31,375 bases of DNA, taken from contig CBFGWQ010000024.1 of assembly GCA_965652575.1 (NCBI GenBank), positions 1 through 31,375 of the forward strand, written 5' to 3'. Made by a program: the position numbers and the translations under genes. Positions 7,496 to 15,586 of this stretch are shown here, piece by piece; the first letter of the stretch is position 1; the number at the start of each line of letters is the position of its first letter. The DNA is from Arenibacter sp965652575 (GTDB lineage: Bacteria > Bacteroidota > Bacteroidia > Flavobacteriales > Flavobacteriaceae). The notes under the pieces were generated by a model. That model was given only the letters and a program-made list of their open reading frames with translations, was not told the DNA's origin and ran no database searches.

Positions 7496-8695
7496 TTAAA
7501 AAATAAGAAAATTAATATCGCTATAGGAGAGGTCGAACCATTCTCCTACAGATTTATTGGTCAGAATGCCATGATATAGATAAAGACCGTTGCGCAGTCC
7601 CTTATCAAATCGCAGGGCGTTTTCAAAACCACCGTCTTCCCCGATTTTCAACAAATAGGGGGTAAAGATATTACTTATGGAAATGGAGGCCGTTTTTGGA
7701 TATCTTGAAGGGATATTGGGCACCCCATAATGCAATACCCCATTTTTTATTTTTATTGGTTTGTCATGGGTAGTAACCTCACTGGACTCGAAACACCCGC
7801 CCATATCGATACTCACATCTATGATTACCGCCCCTTTCTTCATCTGCTCCATCATGGTGGTCGTTACCACCACAGGGGATCTATCTTTGCCACGGGTGGC
7901 GCCAATGGCCACATCACAACGCTTTAAGGCCTTCAACAGGTTTTTGGGCTGAATGGTAGAGGTGTAAACGGTCTGCCTTAGATTGGTCTGTATGCTTCGT
8001 AATTTGGTAATGGAATTGTCAAAGACCTTTACATTGGCACCTAGACCTATGGCCGATCTGGCGGCAAATTCCCCCACAGTGCCCGCACCGATAATCACCA
8101 CCTCCACTGGTGGAACCCCACTTATGTTCCCAAACATAAGGCCATTGCCCTTGTTGGTGGCCGCCATTATTTCGGAGGCGATCAACACCGAGGATATCCC
8201 CGCTATTTCGCTAAGGGAGCGTACCGCCGGATATTTCCCATCGTCGTCCCTAATGTATTCGAAGGCAATGGCAGTTATCCTTTTTTTGGCCAGTTCCTCA
8301 AAATACTTCTTGCGCTGCGTCTTGATCTGAAGGGCTGAAATGATGGTGGATTGCGGGTTTATCAACTGTATCTCCTGCAAGGTGGCAGGCTCTACCTTTA
8401 GAATTATGGGGCAGGCAAAAACTTTCTTGGTATCCCTTGTTATTTCGGCCCCGGCATTGGTATATTCCACATCGGAATAATTGGCACCGTCACCTGCTCC
8501 GGATTCAATTAAAATCCTGTGCCCATTGGCCGTGATCGCATTTACGGCATCAGGGGTAAGGCAAATTCTCTTTTCCTGGTATTGGTTTTCCTTTGGAATC
8601 CCTATAAAAAGCTCTCCTTTTTGCCTTAGGATTTCCAAAGTTTCTTCTTGGGGCAGCAATTGCTGCTTACTAAACGGTGAGGAATGTTGGCTCAT
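7496..8695 (-). CDS. Alanine dehydrogenase / transhydrogenase-alpha family protein
   Basis: The protein has 399 residues and an N-terminal extension of about 25 residues compared with classical Ald. Domain order is AlaDH/PNT N-terminal (about 30-165: IGIPKE, EKRICLTP, ILKVEPAT) and the NAD-binding Rossmann domain (about 170-320) with GAGTVG at 203-208. Aligned by motif to the M. tuberculosis enzyme, R43, K100 and D297 (in DVSIDMGGCFE) are kept, but the position of the catalytic His96 is Q123 (ISALQIKTQ). Annotation as alanine dehydrogenase is customary for this clade, but the substrate is not certain. It precedes the DUF4258-like gene by 3 bp. A dyad-rich 57-bp spacer separates it from the upstream membrane protein gene. 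Confidence 0.85.
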   Translation of the reverse strand: MSQHSSPFSKQQLLPQEETLEILRQKGELFIGIPKENQYQEKRICLTPDAVNAITANGHRILIESGAGDGANYSDVEYTNAGAEITRDTKKVFACPIILKVEPATLQEIQLINPQSTIISALQIKTQRKKYFEELAKKRITAIAFEYIRDDDGKYPAVRSLSEIAGISSVLIASEIMAATNKGNGLMFGNISGVPPVEVVIIGAGTVGEFAARSAIGLGANVKVFDNSITKLRSIQTNLRQTVYTSTIQPKNLLKALKRCDVAIGATRGKDRSPVVVTTTMMEQMKKGAVIIDVSIDMGGCFESSEVTTHDKPIKIKNGVLHYGVPNIPSRYPKTASISISNIFTPYLLKIGEDGGFENALRFDKGLRNGLYLYHGILTNKSVGEWFDLSYSDINFLIF

Positions 8696-8696
8696 A

Positions 8697-8746
8697 TGTT
8701 GTAGATCTGTCAGATATATACCGATACGTATCGATGCTGTACAACA
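8697..8746. promoter_or_regulatory. Dyad-rich spacer upstream of the alanine dehydrogenase gene
   Basis: Three symmetric elements occur within 50 bp: an outer inverted repeat TGTTGTA (8697-8703) / TACAACA (8740-8746), ATCTG-T-CAGAT (8705-8715), and the perfect 12-bp palindrome CGATACGTATCG (8722-8733). There is no T-run, so it is not an obvious terminator; an operator or processing hairpin is more likely. Confidence 0.45.
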
Positions 8747-8752
8747 TCAAAA

Positions 8753-9319
8753 TTACAATAATTTTTCTTTTGCCTTTCCTTCTTTTTGAAGACCTTCCTT
8801 TTCTTTATGTTCCTTATCCTTATACGCCTTTATTTCCCTATCCATTGCCTCCAAATCAATACCAAGAACATGCTTGTCGAACAACTTTAAACGAATAAAA
8901 TAAACAAAGGGTATTACCACAGTCATTATGGGCAACAACCAAAATATTTCCACCTCGTCTATGAACCGATCTTCATATATCAGGGAAACGGCCTGAAAGA
9001 CGTACATGGCCATTGGGATCAACAATACGTGGTACCACCAATGTTTACAGGTAAAGAACCAGAGTATCAAGAGCAATAGGGGTACAAATTTGGCCATGAA
9101 CAGCCACATCACGGTAATGATACTTAACTGATATTTACTTTCATAGGTATAAAAGAAGAGATCCAATGTACTACCGGAAGGGAAAAATTTATATGAATAA
9201 AATAGTAACGGGGTCAGGGCAATCATAACCGCTACAATACTCCCTATCAGAAGACTTCTCGACTTCTTGGTTTTATTGCTTTGGTCGAGCTTGCGGAACG
9301 GTTTAAACATTTTGATCAA
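8753..9319 (-). CDS. Four-helix integral membrane protein, function unknown
   Basis: The protein has 188 residues. Hydrophobic segments at about 22-45, 66-90, 97-115 and 125-145 predict four membrane helices, preceded by a basic N-terminus and followed by a Lys/Glu-rich tail (about 158-188) likely to form a charged helix or coiled coil on the cytoplasmic side. An alternative start at the second Met (residue 4) is possible. I do not recognise a named domain. It lies on the same strand as, and 57 bp upstream of, alanine dehydrogenase, but the dyad-rich spacer makes co-transcription uncertain. Upstream it is separated from the small lipoprotein by a terminator. Confidence 0.75.
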   Translation of the reverse strand: MIKMFKPFRKLDQSNKTKKSRSLLIGSIVAVMIALTPLLFYSYKFFPSGSTLDLFFYTYESKYQLSIITVMWLFMAKFVPLLLLILWFFTCKHWWYHVLLIPMAMYVFQAVSLIYEDRFIDEVEIFWLLPIMTVVIPFVYFIRLKLFDKHVLGIDLEAMDREIKAYKDKEHKEKEGLQKEGKAKEKLL

Positions 9320-9347
9320 TTGGGTAATTGTTTTACCCTATTATAAC

Positions 9348-9381
9348 AAAAAAAATGGGCTTCTAGTATATAAAAGCCCAT
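9348..9381 (-). terminator. Rho-independent terminator after the small lipoprotein gene
   Basis: Read on the minus strand, ATGGGCTT (9374-9381) pairs with AAGCCCAT (9355-9362) and is followed by an eight-T run (9348-9355). It ends transcription of the 62-residue lipoprotein gene and insulates the downstream membrane protein gene. Confidence 0.85.
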
Positions 9382-9402
9382 CTAAATTGGTAAATGTAGG
9401 TC

Positions 9403-9591
9403 TTAACCGTTCTTCGGTACTTTTACCTTTAAAATGTCAATGCCGTTCGCCGGTACCTTTATTTTTAATATATCGATATTCTGTTCATATAAAGAATCGT
9501 CTTCTGCAGTACTACTTGAAGTACAGGAAAAACTCATTAATGAAATACATGCCGCAAGAGCAAAACCTAGGGATTTTTTTTTAATGTTCAT
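9403..9591 (-). CDS. Very small lipoprotein with a C-terminal tandem 12-residue repeat
   Basis: The protein has 62 residues. MNIKKKSLGFALAAC... is a typical signal peptide and FSC places the lipidated Cys at residue 23, leaving a mature peptide of only 40 residues. Residues 39-50 (IDILKIKVPANG) and 51-62 (IDILKVKVPKNG) are a tandem repeat with 10 of 12 identities, and the protein ends exactly with the second unit. An acidic linker (AEDDSLYEQ) lies between the Cys and the repeats. A strong terminator follows and a TAnnTTTG box precedes it, so it appears to be a monocistronic, genuinely expressed gene. I do not recognise the family. It might be a surface-exposed or outer-membrane-anchored peptide. 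Confidence 0.75.
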   Translation of the reverse strand: MNIKKKSLGFALAACISLMSFSCTSSSTAEDDSLYEQNIDILKIKVPANGIDILKVKVPKNG

Positions 9592-9631
9592 GTTTTAAAT
9601 TTTAAGTTCGATAAAGGGTTCAACGCAAAAA

Positions 9632-9639
9632 CAAAAATA
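9632..9639 (-). promoter_or_regulatory. -7 promoter element of the small lipoprotein gene
   Basis: On the minus strand TATTTTTG fits TAnnTTTG, about 40 bp before the ATG at 9591. No -33 TTTG is found at normal spacing, which would suit an activator-dependent promoter using the upstream CATCGA repeats. Confidence 0.45.
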
Positions 9640-9666
9640 TTAAAAAAAACCACATGGTCTGTAATA

Positions 9667-9714
9667 CATCGATAAAAATGTATATTACATCGATTAAATC
9701 GCACATTTCATCGA
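9667..9714. repeat. Three CATCGA motifs at exact 21-bp spacing
   Basis: CATCGA begins at 9667, 9688 and 9709; the surrounding bases are also similar (TACATCGATAAA, TACATCGATTAA, TTCATCGAATTA). The 21-bp period is two helical turns. The array lies about 30-80 bp upstream of the -7 box of the small lipoprotein gene, where activator sites are normally found. Confidence 0.55.
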
Positions 9715-9831
9715 ATTATCAAAGCTTATGGACCTTGCTCCCATATTCTCCCTTTTTAAGGTTGACCTACCAAATTGCGGAAACGGTGTTGGGTTTAATT
9801 GGGTTTGAAAGATTAAGCAAAAGAGTAGGAA

Positions 9832-10242
9832 CTATATTATTGAAAGTTTCCTGGTTTTTTCATCCAGTACTTCAATTCTAATTTCGGTTTTTGTAAGAGG
9901 AAGCAACCCTTCAATTTTTTCCGGCCACTCCATGAAAATCCAAGTATCCCTGCCCAGGTAGTCTTCAAGCCCAAGGTCCAAGGCTTCGTATTCATCGTTC
10001 AAACGGTAAAAATCAAAATGAAACCCCAACAGCTCCCCGTTATCTTTATGGTATTCGTTTACAATACCAAAAGTAGGACTGCTTGTACTGCCACCACCTC
10101 CCAATTCTTTCACCAAGGCTTTTATCAATGTAGTCTTACCGGCCCCCATCTCTCCATAAAAACAGAGCGATTTTGAAGAAACCTTGGCGATCAATTGTTG
10201 GGCCACATGGGATATTTGGGAAATGTTATAGGAAATGGTCAT
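9832..10242 (-). CDS. tsaE: tRNA threonylcarbamoyladenosine biosynthesis ATPase TsaE
   Basis: The protein has 136 residues, typical of TsaE (YjeE). The P-loop GEMGAGKTT (30-38), the switch SSPTFGIVNEY (55-64) and HFDFYRL (74-80), and EWPEKI around residue 105 are all in place. TsaE is the ATPase that, with TsaB and TsaD, transfers the threonylcarbamoyl group to A37 of ANN-decoding tRNAs in the cytoplasm. It lies 82 bp downstream of porX on the same strand and may share its transcript. The 240 bp between it and the small lipoprotein contain no gene. Confidence 0.95.
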   Translation of the reverse strand: MTISYNISQISHVAQQLIAKVSSKSLCFYGEMGAGKTTLIKALVKELGGGGSTSSPTFGIVNEYHKDNGELLGFHFDFYRLNDEYEALDLGLEDYLGRDTWIFMEWPEKIEGLLPLTKTEIRIEVLDEKTRKLSII

Positions 10243-10324
10243 TTTATTGTTTTAAAACATGCGCAATTTAAATCCTATTCCCCATTTATTAAAATACAAG
10301 TTTATTTTGGCCTTGGAAAATATC

Positions 10325-11869
10325 TCATCTAGGTTCCAAAACTACAAATGGAATTATCATTTCCTCCATGGATACCCCGCCATGCTGATACGTATTCCTA
10401 TAATAGCCCACATAGTGGTTGTAATTGTTGGGATAGGCAAAAAACAGGTCATTTTTGGCAAATATGTACGAACTACTGACGTTTATATTGGGCAGAAATA
10501 TTTTTTTCGGATCTTTGGCCTCCAATACATCCTTTTCTTCATAAGTAAGGCTACGTCCCGTTTTGTAGCGGAGGTTAAGGCTCGTTTCCTTATCACCGAT
10601 TACCTTGGATGGTTGTTTCACATTAATGGTGCCGTGGTCCGTAGTAATGATCAATTTTAATCCCAGTACCTGTGCCTGCTGTATAATCTCCAACAAAGGG
10701 GAGTTTTTGAACCAGCTCTGGGTCAAGGAACGGTAAGCCTTGTCATTGGCGGCCAATTCCTTCACCACATCCATTTCCGTTTTGGAATGCGAGAGCATAT
10801 CCACAAAGTTGTACACTATTACGGTAAGATCATTGTCTTTCTGGGATCTAAAATTTTGGGAAAGCTGCTTCCCTTGTTTAAGGCTGCTGATTTTATGGTA
10901 TTCCCACTTCAATTCCAGACCCAAACGCTTTAGCTGTGCCTCTAAGAACTCGGCTTCAAAAAGATTTTTGCCCCCTTCCTCTGTATCATTTCTCCACCAT
11001 TGCGGATATTTTTTCTCCATATCCAATGGCGTAAGCCCTGAGAAAATGGCATTCCTTGCATATTGGGTGGCCGTAGGCAAAATACTGAAATAGGGTACCT
11101 CCTTTCGTTTTCTATAGAAAGAATTTAAGGTGTCCTCAAAAGCCAACCACTGGTCATAGCGCAAATTATCTATGACCACCAAAAGTGTTTTATTGTCCTT
11201 CAGTTCTGGTTGTACCAACTGTGCAAAGAGGGTGTGGGACATGACGGGGCCATCTTTACCGGTAAACCAATCGGGATAATTTTTTTCCACAAATTTTCCA
11301 AACTGTTGGTTCGCCTCCGTTTTTTGGGACTCCAATATTTCGAACATTCCGGAATCTTCTATTTCTTCCAATCTCAATTCCCAGGAAATTAATTTTCTAT
11401 ATAGTTCCGCCCATTCTTCAAAGCAATTTACCATAGCCAATTCCATGGCAATCTTCCTAAATTCCTGTTGATAGTTGGCGGTAGTCCTTTCCGAGACCAA
11501 GCGTGAATGGTCCAGATTCTTTTTTAGGGACAATAAAATTTGATTGGGGTTTACCGGTTTAATTAAATAATCCGCTATTTTGGAACCAATCGCCTCCTCC
11601 ATGATCAATTCCTCCTCACTTTTGGTTATCATTACCACTGGAAGGGAATTATTGATCGCCTTTATTTCGTTCAACGTTTCCAAGCCGGAAATACCGGGCA
11701 TATTCTCATCCAAAAAAACAATATCCACATGTGTTTCCTTCAATTCATCCAATGCCTCCCTACCGCTGAGACAGGTAATAACTTTATAATTCTTTCCCTC
11801 TAAAAATAAGATGTGCGGTTTTAATAAATCTATCTCATCATCTACCCAAAGTATTGTTATCTTGTTCAT
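10325..11869 (-). CDS. porX: PorX, response regulator with PglZ/alkaline-phosphatase-like domain (T9SS regulator)
   Basis: The protein has 514 residues. Residues 1-120 are a CheY-like receiver with the acidic pair D10/D11, phospho-acceptor D54 (FLDENMPG), T82 and K104. After a helical linker (about 121-215) comes a PglZ domain of the alkaline phosphatase superfamily, with D234 (VVIDNLRYDQW), PTATQYARN (265-273), D357/H361 (NFVDMLSH), D411/H412 (TTDHG) and H496 (QHGG) as the metal site. This architecture is that of PorX, which with the sensor PorY and a sigma factor controls type IX secretion, and hydrolyses oligonucleotide-type phosphodiesters in studied members. No porY lies nearby, which is usual. 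The start is divergent from the HD-protein gene. Confidence 0.93.
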   Translation of the reverse strand: MNKITILWVDDEIDLLKPHILFLEGKNYKVITCLSGREALDELKETHVDIVFLDENMPGISGLETLNEIKAINNSLPVVMITKSEEELIMEEAIGSKIADYLIKPVNPNQILLSLKKNLDHSRLVSERTTANYQQEFRKIAMELAMVNCFEEWAELYRKLISWELRLEEIEDSGMFEILESQKTEANQQFGKFVEKNYPDWFTGKDGPVMSHTLFAQLVQPELKDNKTLLVVIDNLRYDQWLAFEDTLNSFYRKRKEVPYFSILPTATQYARNAIFSGLTPLDMEKKYPQWWRNDTEEGGKNLFEAEFLEAQLKRLGLELKWEYHKISSLKQGKQLSQNFRSQKDNDLTVIVYNFVDMLSHSKTEMDVVKELAANDKAYRSLTQSWFKNSPLLEIIQQAQVLGLKLIITTDHGTINVKQPSKVIGDKETSLNLRYKTGRSLTYEEKDVLEAKDPKKIFLPNINVSSSYIFAKNDLFFAYPNNYNHYVGYYRNTYQHGGVSMEEMIIPFVVLEPR

Positions 11870-11885
11870 TTAGTCCTTATATTTG
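11854..11885 (+). promoter_or_regulatory. Promoter of the HD/lpx gene block
   Basis: TTG (11854-11856) and TATATTTG (11878-11885) are separated by 21 bp, a fair match to the Bacteroidota promoter. It overlaps the first codons of the divergent porX gene and predicts a leader of about 15 nt before the TTG start at 11907. Confidence 0.55.
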
Positions 11886-11906
11886 TCTGCGTAAAGAATT
11901 CTGGTT

Positions 11907-13136
11907 TTGATAAAATCAACTAAGCTCAAAATTTTCAATGATCCAATTTACGGATTTATCGGAATACCCAATACGTTAATCTTTAATCTAATTGCCGAAC
12001 CTTATTTTCAGCGACTAAGGAGAATCTCCCAAATGGGATTGTCCTATCTGGTCTACCCAGGTGCCCACCATACCCGTTTCCACCACGCCCTCGGAAGCAT
12101 GTACCTGATGCAAGAGGCCATTCAGGTCCTCCGCGCCAAGTCCGTCGAAATTACAAGAGAGGAGGAAGACGGACTCTTGTGCGCCATTTTGTTACATGAT
12201 ATTGGTCACGGCCCTTTTTCGCACGCCATGGAGCACAGTATAGTGGAAGGGGTGAACCACGAACATATATCGTTATTGTTCATGGAGGCCCTCAATCAAA
12301 AATATAAGGGAAGACTAAACACGGCCATTGCCATTTTTAAAGGGTTATATCCTAAAAATTTTTTAAACCAATTGGTCTCCAGTCAACTCGATATGGATAG
12401 AATGGATTATTTAAAAAGGGACAGTTTCTACACCGGAGTGGCGGAAGGAAATATAAATTCCGAAAGGCTGTTGACCATGTTGAATGTGCTAAATGGCGAA
12501 TTGGTGATAGAGGAGAAGGGGATATACTCGGTCGAAAAGTTTCTGATGGCCAGACGCTTTATGTATTGGCAGGTGTATTTGCACAAAACTGGGTTGGTAG
12601 CAGAACAGCTTTTGATAAAAATTTTACAAAGGGCCAAGGAATTGTTGGCCAAGGGCGTGAATGTCCAGTTTAACGGTGCCCTTAAGTTTTTCATGGAAAA
12701 TAAAATTTCGAAAGAAGAATTTTCCCTGGATAAATTGGAATTGTTTGCCCAATTGGATGATGTAGATATCTTATGGGCCATTAAAAGCTGGCAAAACCAT
12801 GACGATTTTGTATTGTCAAAATTATGTAAAATGATTCTTGATCGTAGGCTGTTACATATAAAATTGAAAAATAAGCCCATTAACGAAACTAAACTGAACA
12901 GGCATTTTTTAAATTTCAAAAATGAGCATCGATTAACGGATGAGGAAACGGCCTATTTTGTATTTATCGGGGAGATTAAAAACCAGGCCTACAATTCCAA
13001 AAGTCAGAATATAAACATTCTACACGGCAATGGCAGGGTTACGGATGTATCCAAGGCCTCCGATCAACAATATTTGAAAACGCTTTCCAAGACCGTTACC
13101 AAATATTATATGTGTTATCCTAAAGTTTCCGTTTAA
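11907..13136 (+). CDS. HD-superfamily phosphohydrolase
   Basis: The protein has 409 residues. The HD signature is complete: HTRFHHALGSMYL (55-67), the metal-binding LLHDIGHGPFSHAMEH (95-110, with H97/D98) and DMDRMDYLKRDS (162-173). This pattern is that of dGTPase/SAMHD1-like HD proteins, so a nucleotide or dNTP hydrolase is plausible but not proven. The start must be TTG at 11907: a stop (TAA, 11892-11894) lies in frame just upstream, no ATG occurs before the conserved TKLKIFNDPIYGF block, and the predicted transcription start is about 15 nt upstream. It is the first gene of the block and ends 23 bp before lpxD. Confidence 0.9.
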   Translation: MIKSTKLKIFNDPIYGFIGIPNTLIFNLIAEPYFQRLRRISQMGLSYLVYPGAHHTRFHHALGSMYLMQEAIQVLRAKSVEITREEEDGLLCAILLHDIGHGPFSHAMEHSIVEGVNHEHISLLFMEALNQKYKGRLNTAIAIFKGLYPKNFLNQLVSSQLDMDRMDYLKRDSFYTGVAEGNINSERLLTMLNVLNGELVIEEKGIYSVEKFLMARRFMYWQVYLHKTGLVAEQLLIKILQRAKELLAKGVNVQFNGALKFFMENKISKEEFSLDKLELFAQLDDVDILWAIKSWQNHDDFVLSKLCKMILDRRLLHIKLKNKPINETKLNRHFLNFKNEHRLTDEETAYFVFIGEIKNQAYNSKSQNINILHGNGRVTDVSKASDQQYLKTLSKTVTKYYMCYPKVSV

Positions 13137-13159
13137 CTATTTTTCTTACTTTTGTCCCC

Positions 13160-14185
13160 ATGATATTCACAGCAAGCCAAATCGCGGGTATATTGGAAGG
13201 GGATGTTGAAGGCAATCCCGAGATAGCTGTACATAAATTGGCGAAGATAGAAGAGGGTGAAAAAGGAGCGCTTACGTTTCTGGCCAACCCCAAATACACT
13301 TCGTTCATTTATACTACAAAAGCATCCGTAACCATTGTAAACAGGGACTTTGTTCCAGACCACCGCTTGGAAACCACTTTGATAAAAGTAGATGATGCCT
13401 ATAAATCCTTTTCCAAGCTTTTGGAATATTACAATCAGGTAAAAAATAACAAAACAGGTATAGAGGAACCCGTTTTTAGAGCGGATACCGCTACTTACGG
13501 CAAGGATTTTTATTTAGGGGCCTTTTCTTATCTGGGCAACAATGTAAAGATCGGGGACAATGTAAAAATATATCCCAATGTCTATATTGGCGACAATGTT
13601 TCCATAGGCAATAATGTGGTCATCTTTGCAGGTGCCAAAATATATTCCGAAACCCTTATCGGGAACAATTGTGTGGTCCACAGCGGCGTTGTTTTGGGAG
13701 CCGATGGCTTTGGATTCGCCCCTAACGAAAATGGGGAATACATAGCGGTGCCACAGACCGGAAATGTAGTTCTTGAGGACAATGTTGATATTGGTGCCGG
13801 CACTACCATAGATCGGGCCACTTTGGGTTCTACCATTCTCAGGAAAGGGGTTAAACTGGACAATCAAATCCAGATAGCCCACAATGTAGAAATTGGGGAA
13901 CATACCGTAATTGCCGCACAGACAGGGATTGCCGGATCCACCAAAATTGGGAAATACTGTAAGATAGGGGGGCAGGTAGGTATTGTTGGCCATATTATAA
14001 TAGGGGACAGGGTAAAAATACAGGCGCAGTCCGGTATTGGAAGGAATGTCAAGGACGATGAAGTATTGCAGGGTTCCCCGGCCTTAAATTATGGGGACTA
14101 CAATAAATCCTATGTGCATTTTAAAAATCTTCCCAAAATAATGAATAGAATAGAACACATTGAAAAAAAGATTGACGGTGAGTAA
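13160..14185 (+). CDS. lpxD: UDP-3-O-acylglucosamine N-acyltransferase LpxD
   Basis: The protein has 341 residues, normal for LpxD, which adds the second acyl chain from acyl-ACP in lipid A synthesis. The N-terminal uridine-binding domain contains FLANPKY (40-46, with F40 and N43). Left-handed beta-helix hexapeptide repeats run from about 105 to 300, and a C-terminal helical stretch follows. The catalytic His matching E. coli H239 is H241 (QIAHNVEIG), and the second functional His is H278 (GIVGHIIIG). Its stop overlaps the GTG start of lpxC-fabZ, so the two are translationally coupled. Confidence 0.96.
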   Translation: MIFTASQIAGILEGDVEGNPEIAVHKLAKIEEGEKGALTFLANPKYTSFIYTTKASVTIVNRDFVPDHRLETTLIKVDDAYKSFSKLLEYYNQVKNNKTGIEEPVFRADTATYGKDFYLGAFSYLGNNVKIGDNVKIYPNVYIGDNVSIGNNVVIFAGAKIYSETLIGNNCVVHSGVVLGADGFGFAPNENGEYIAVPQTGNVVLEDNVDIGAGTTIDRATLGSTILRKGVKLDNQIQIAHNVEIGEHTVIAAQTGIAGSTKIGKYCKIGGQVGIVGHIIIGDRVKIQAQSGIGRNVKDDEVLQGSPALNYGDYNKSYVHFKNLPKIMNRIEHIEKKIDGE

Positions 14186-15578
14186 TACAACTACAAAACA
14201 ACGGACAATTGCAAAGGAAATTACACTAAAGGGTGTAGGATTGCACACAGGGGAAAATGTTACATTGAAGTTTGTTCCTGCCCCTGAAAATTATGGCTAT
14301 GCTTTTAAACGTGTGGATCTGGAGGGGGAACCCATTATAGAAGCTGATGCCAATTACGTGGTAAATACCCAGCGGGGTACCAATCTTGAGAAACGCGGGG
14401 TAAAGATTCAGACTTCGGAGCATGTTCTGGCCGCCTTGGTAGGCTTGGAAATAGACAATGTCCTAATAGAGTTGAATGCCCCGGAACCACCTATAATGGA
14501 CGGATCTTCCAAATATTTTGTAAAAGCACTTGAAGAAGCGGGTATTGTTGAACAGAATGCTTTTCGGGAAGAGTTTATAGTAAAGGACGTTATATCGTAC
14601 AAAGATGAGGAGACCGGTAGTGAGATCACAATTATCCCGTCGGACACCTACCAGATAACTACCATGGTAGATTTTGGCACCAAAGTGCTGGGTACCCAAA
14701 ATGCCACTTTGGAAAATTTAAGCGAGTTTAAATCGGAAATAGCGGATGCCAGAACATTCAGTTTCCTGCACGAACTTGAAATGTTGTTGGAAAACGGCCT
14801 GATAAAAGGCGGCGATTTAAATAACGCCATTGTATATGTGGATAAGGAGATTTCCGATTCCACCATGAAAAAGCTGGAAAAGGCTTTTAATAAAAAAAAG
14901 TTATCCGTAAAGCCCAACGGGATATTGGACAATTTAACCTTGCACCAGCCCAATGAAGCCGCCAGGCACAAGCTATTGGATGTAATTGGCGACCTGGCCC
15001 TTACAGGCACAAGGATAAGGGGGAAGGTTATCGCCAATAAGCCGGGACATTTTGTGAATACGCAGTTTGCAAAAAAATTATCCAAAATCATTAAAATGGA
15101 AAAGAGGAACCATGTACCTCAATACGATCTGAACAAGCCTCCTTTAATGGACATCCATCAGATTATGGATATGTTGCCACATAGACCTCCTTTCCTACTG
15201 ATAGACAGAATCTTGGAACTGTCCGACCAACATGTTGTGGGCATGAAGAACGTAACCATGAACGAACCATTTTTTGTTGGCCATTTCCCCGGGGCACCGG
15301 TAATGCCCGGGGTACTCCAGGTCGAGGCAATGGCACAGACCGGGGGCATCTTGGTCCTGAGCACCGTTCCCGATCCCGAAAATTACCTTACGCTTTTCAT
15401 GAAGATAGACAATGTAAAATTTAAACAAAAGGTGCTTCCCGGAGACACCCTTATTTTCCATTGTAGTTTAATTACGCCCATAAGAAGGGGCATATGCCAC
15501 ATGCAGGCTTACGCTTATGCCAATGGTAAATTGGTCTGCGAAGCTGAAATGATGGCCCAAATAGTTAAAAAGAAATAA
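14178..15578 (+). CDS. lpxC-fabZ: Bifunctional UDP-3-O-acyl-N-acetylglucosamine deacetylase / 3-hydroxyacyl-ACP dehydratase (LpxC-FabZ fusion)
   Basis: Numbering is from the GTG at 14178 (466 residues), whose product starts SNTTTKQRT after the initiator. An in-frame TTG (14160) would add six residues and is less likely. LpxC occupies residues 1-305: zinc ligands H82, H264 and D268, catalytic E81 (TSEHVLA) and H291 (KPGHFVN). FabZ occupies about 320-466: HRPPFLLIDRI (335-345), catalytic H369 (GHFPGAPVMPGV) and E383 (QVEAMAQ). LpxC carries out the committed deacetylation of lipid A synthesis; FabZ dehydrates 3-hydroxyacyl-ACP. The fusion is characteristic of Bacteroidota and balances the shared 3-hydroxyacyl-ACP pool. 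The start overlaps the lpxD stop by 8 nt and lpxA follows 8 bp later. Confidence 0.96.
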   Translation: MSNTTTKQRTIAKEITLKGVGLHTGENVTLKFVPAPENYGYAFKRVDLEGEPIIEADANYVVNTQRGTNLEKRGVKIQTSEHVLAALVGLEIDNVLIELNAPEPPIMDGSSKYFVKALEEAGIVEQNAFREEFIVKDVISYKDEETGSEITIIPSDTYQITTMVDFGTKVLGTQNATLENLSEFKSEIADARTFSFLHELEMLLENGLIKGGDLNNAIVYVDKEISDSTMKKLEKAFNKKKLSVKPNGILDNLTLHQPNEAARHKLLDVIGDLALTGTRIRGKVIANKPGHFVNTQFAKKLSKIIKMEKRNHVPQYDLNKPPLMDIHQIMDMLPHRPPFLLIDRILELSDQHVVGMKNVTMNEPFFVGHFPGAPVMPGVLQVEAMAQTGGILVLSTVPDPENYLTLFMKIDNVKFKQKVLPGDTLIFHCSLITPIRRGICHMQAYAYANGKLVCEAEMMAQIVKKK

Positions 15579-15586
15579 AATTAAGG

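Noticed and set aside
9667..9714. CATCGA triplet as a mini CRISPR or attachment site
   Set aside because: The repeat unit is only 6-12 bp with 21-bp period and no cas gene or integrase is nearby; operator sites fit better.
9654..9881. Plus-strand open frame of 75 codons between the small lipoprotein and tsaE
   Set aside because: It overlaps the tsaE 3' end and the CATCGA repeats, starts in AT-rich non-coding DNA and has no recognisable features.
14160..14177. TTG start six codons earlier for lpxC-fabZ
   Set aside because: GTG at 14178 overlaps the lpxD stop as a coupled start and gives the usual SNTTTKQRT beginning.
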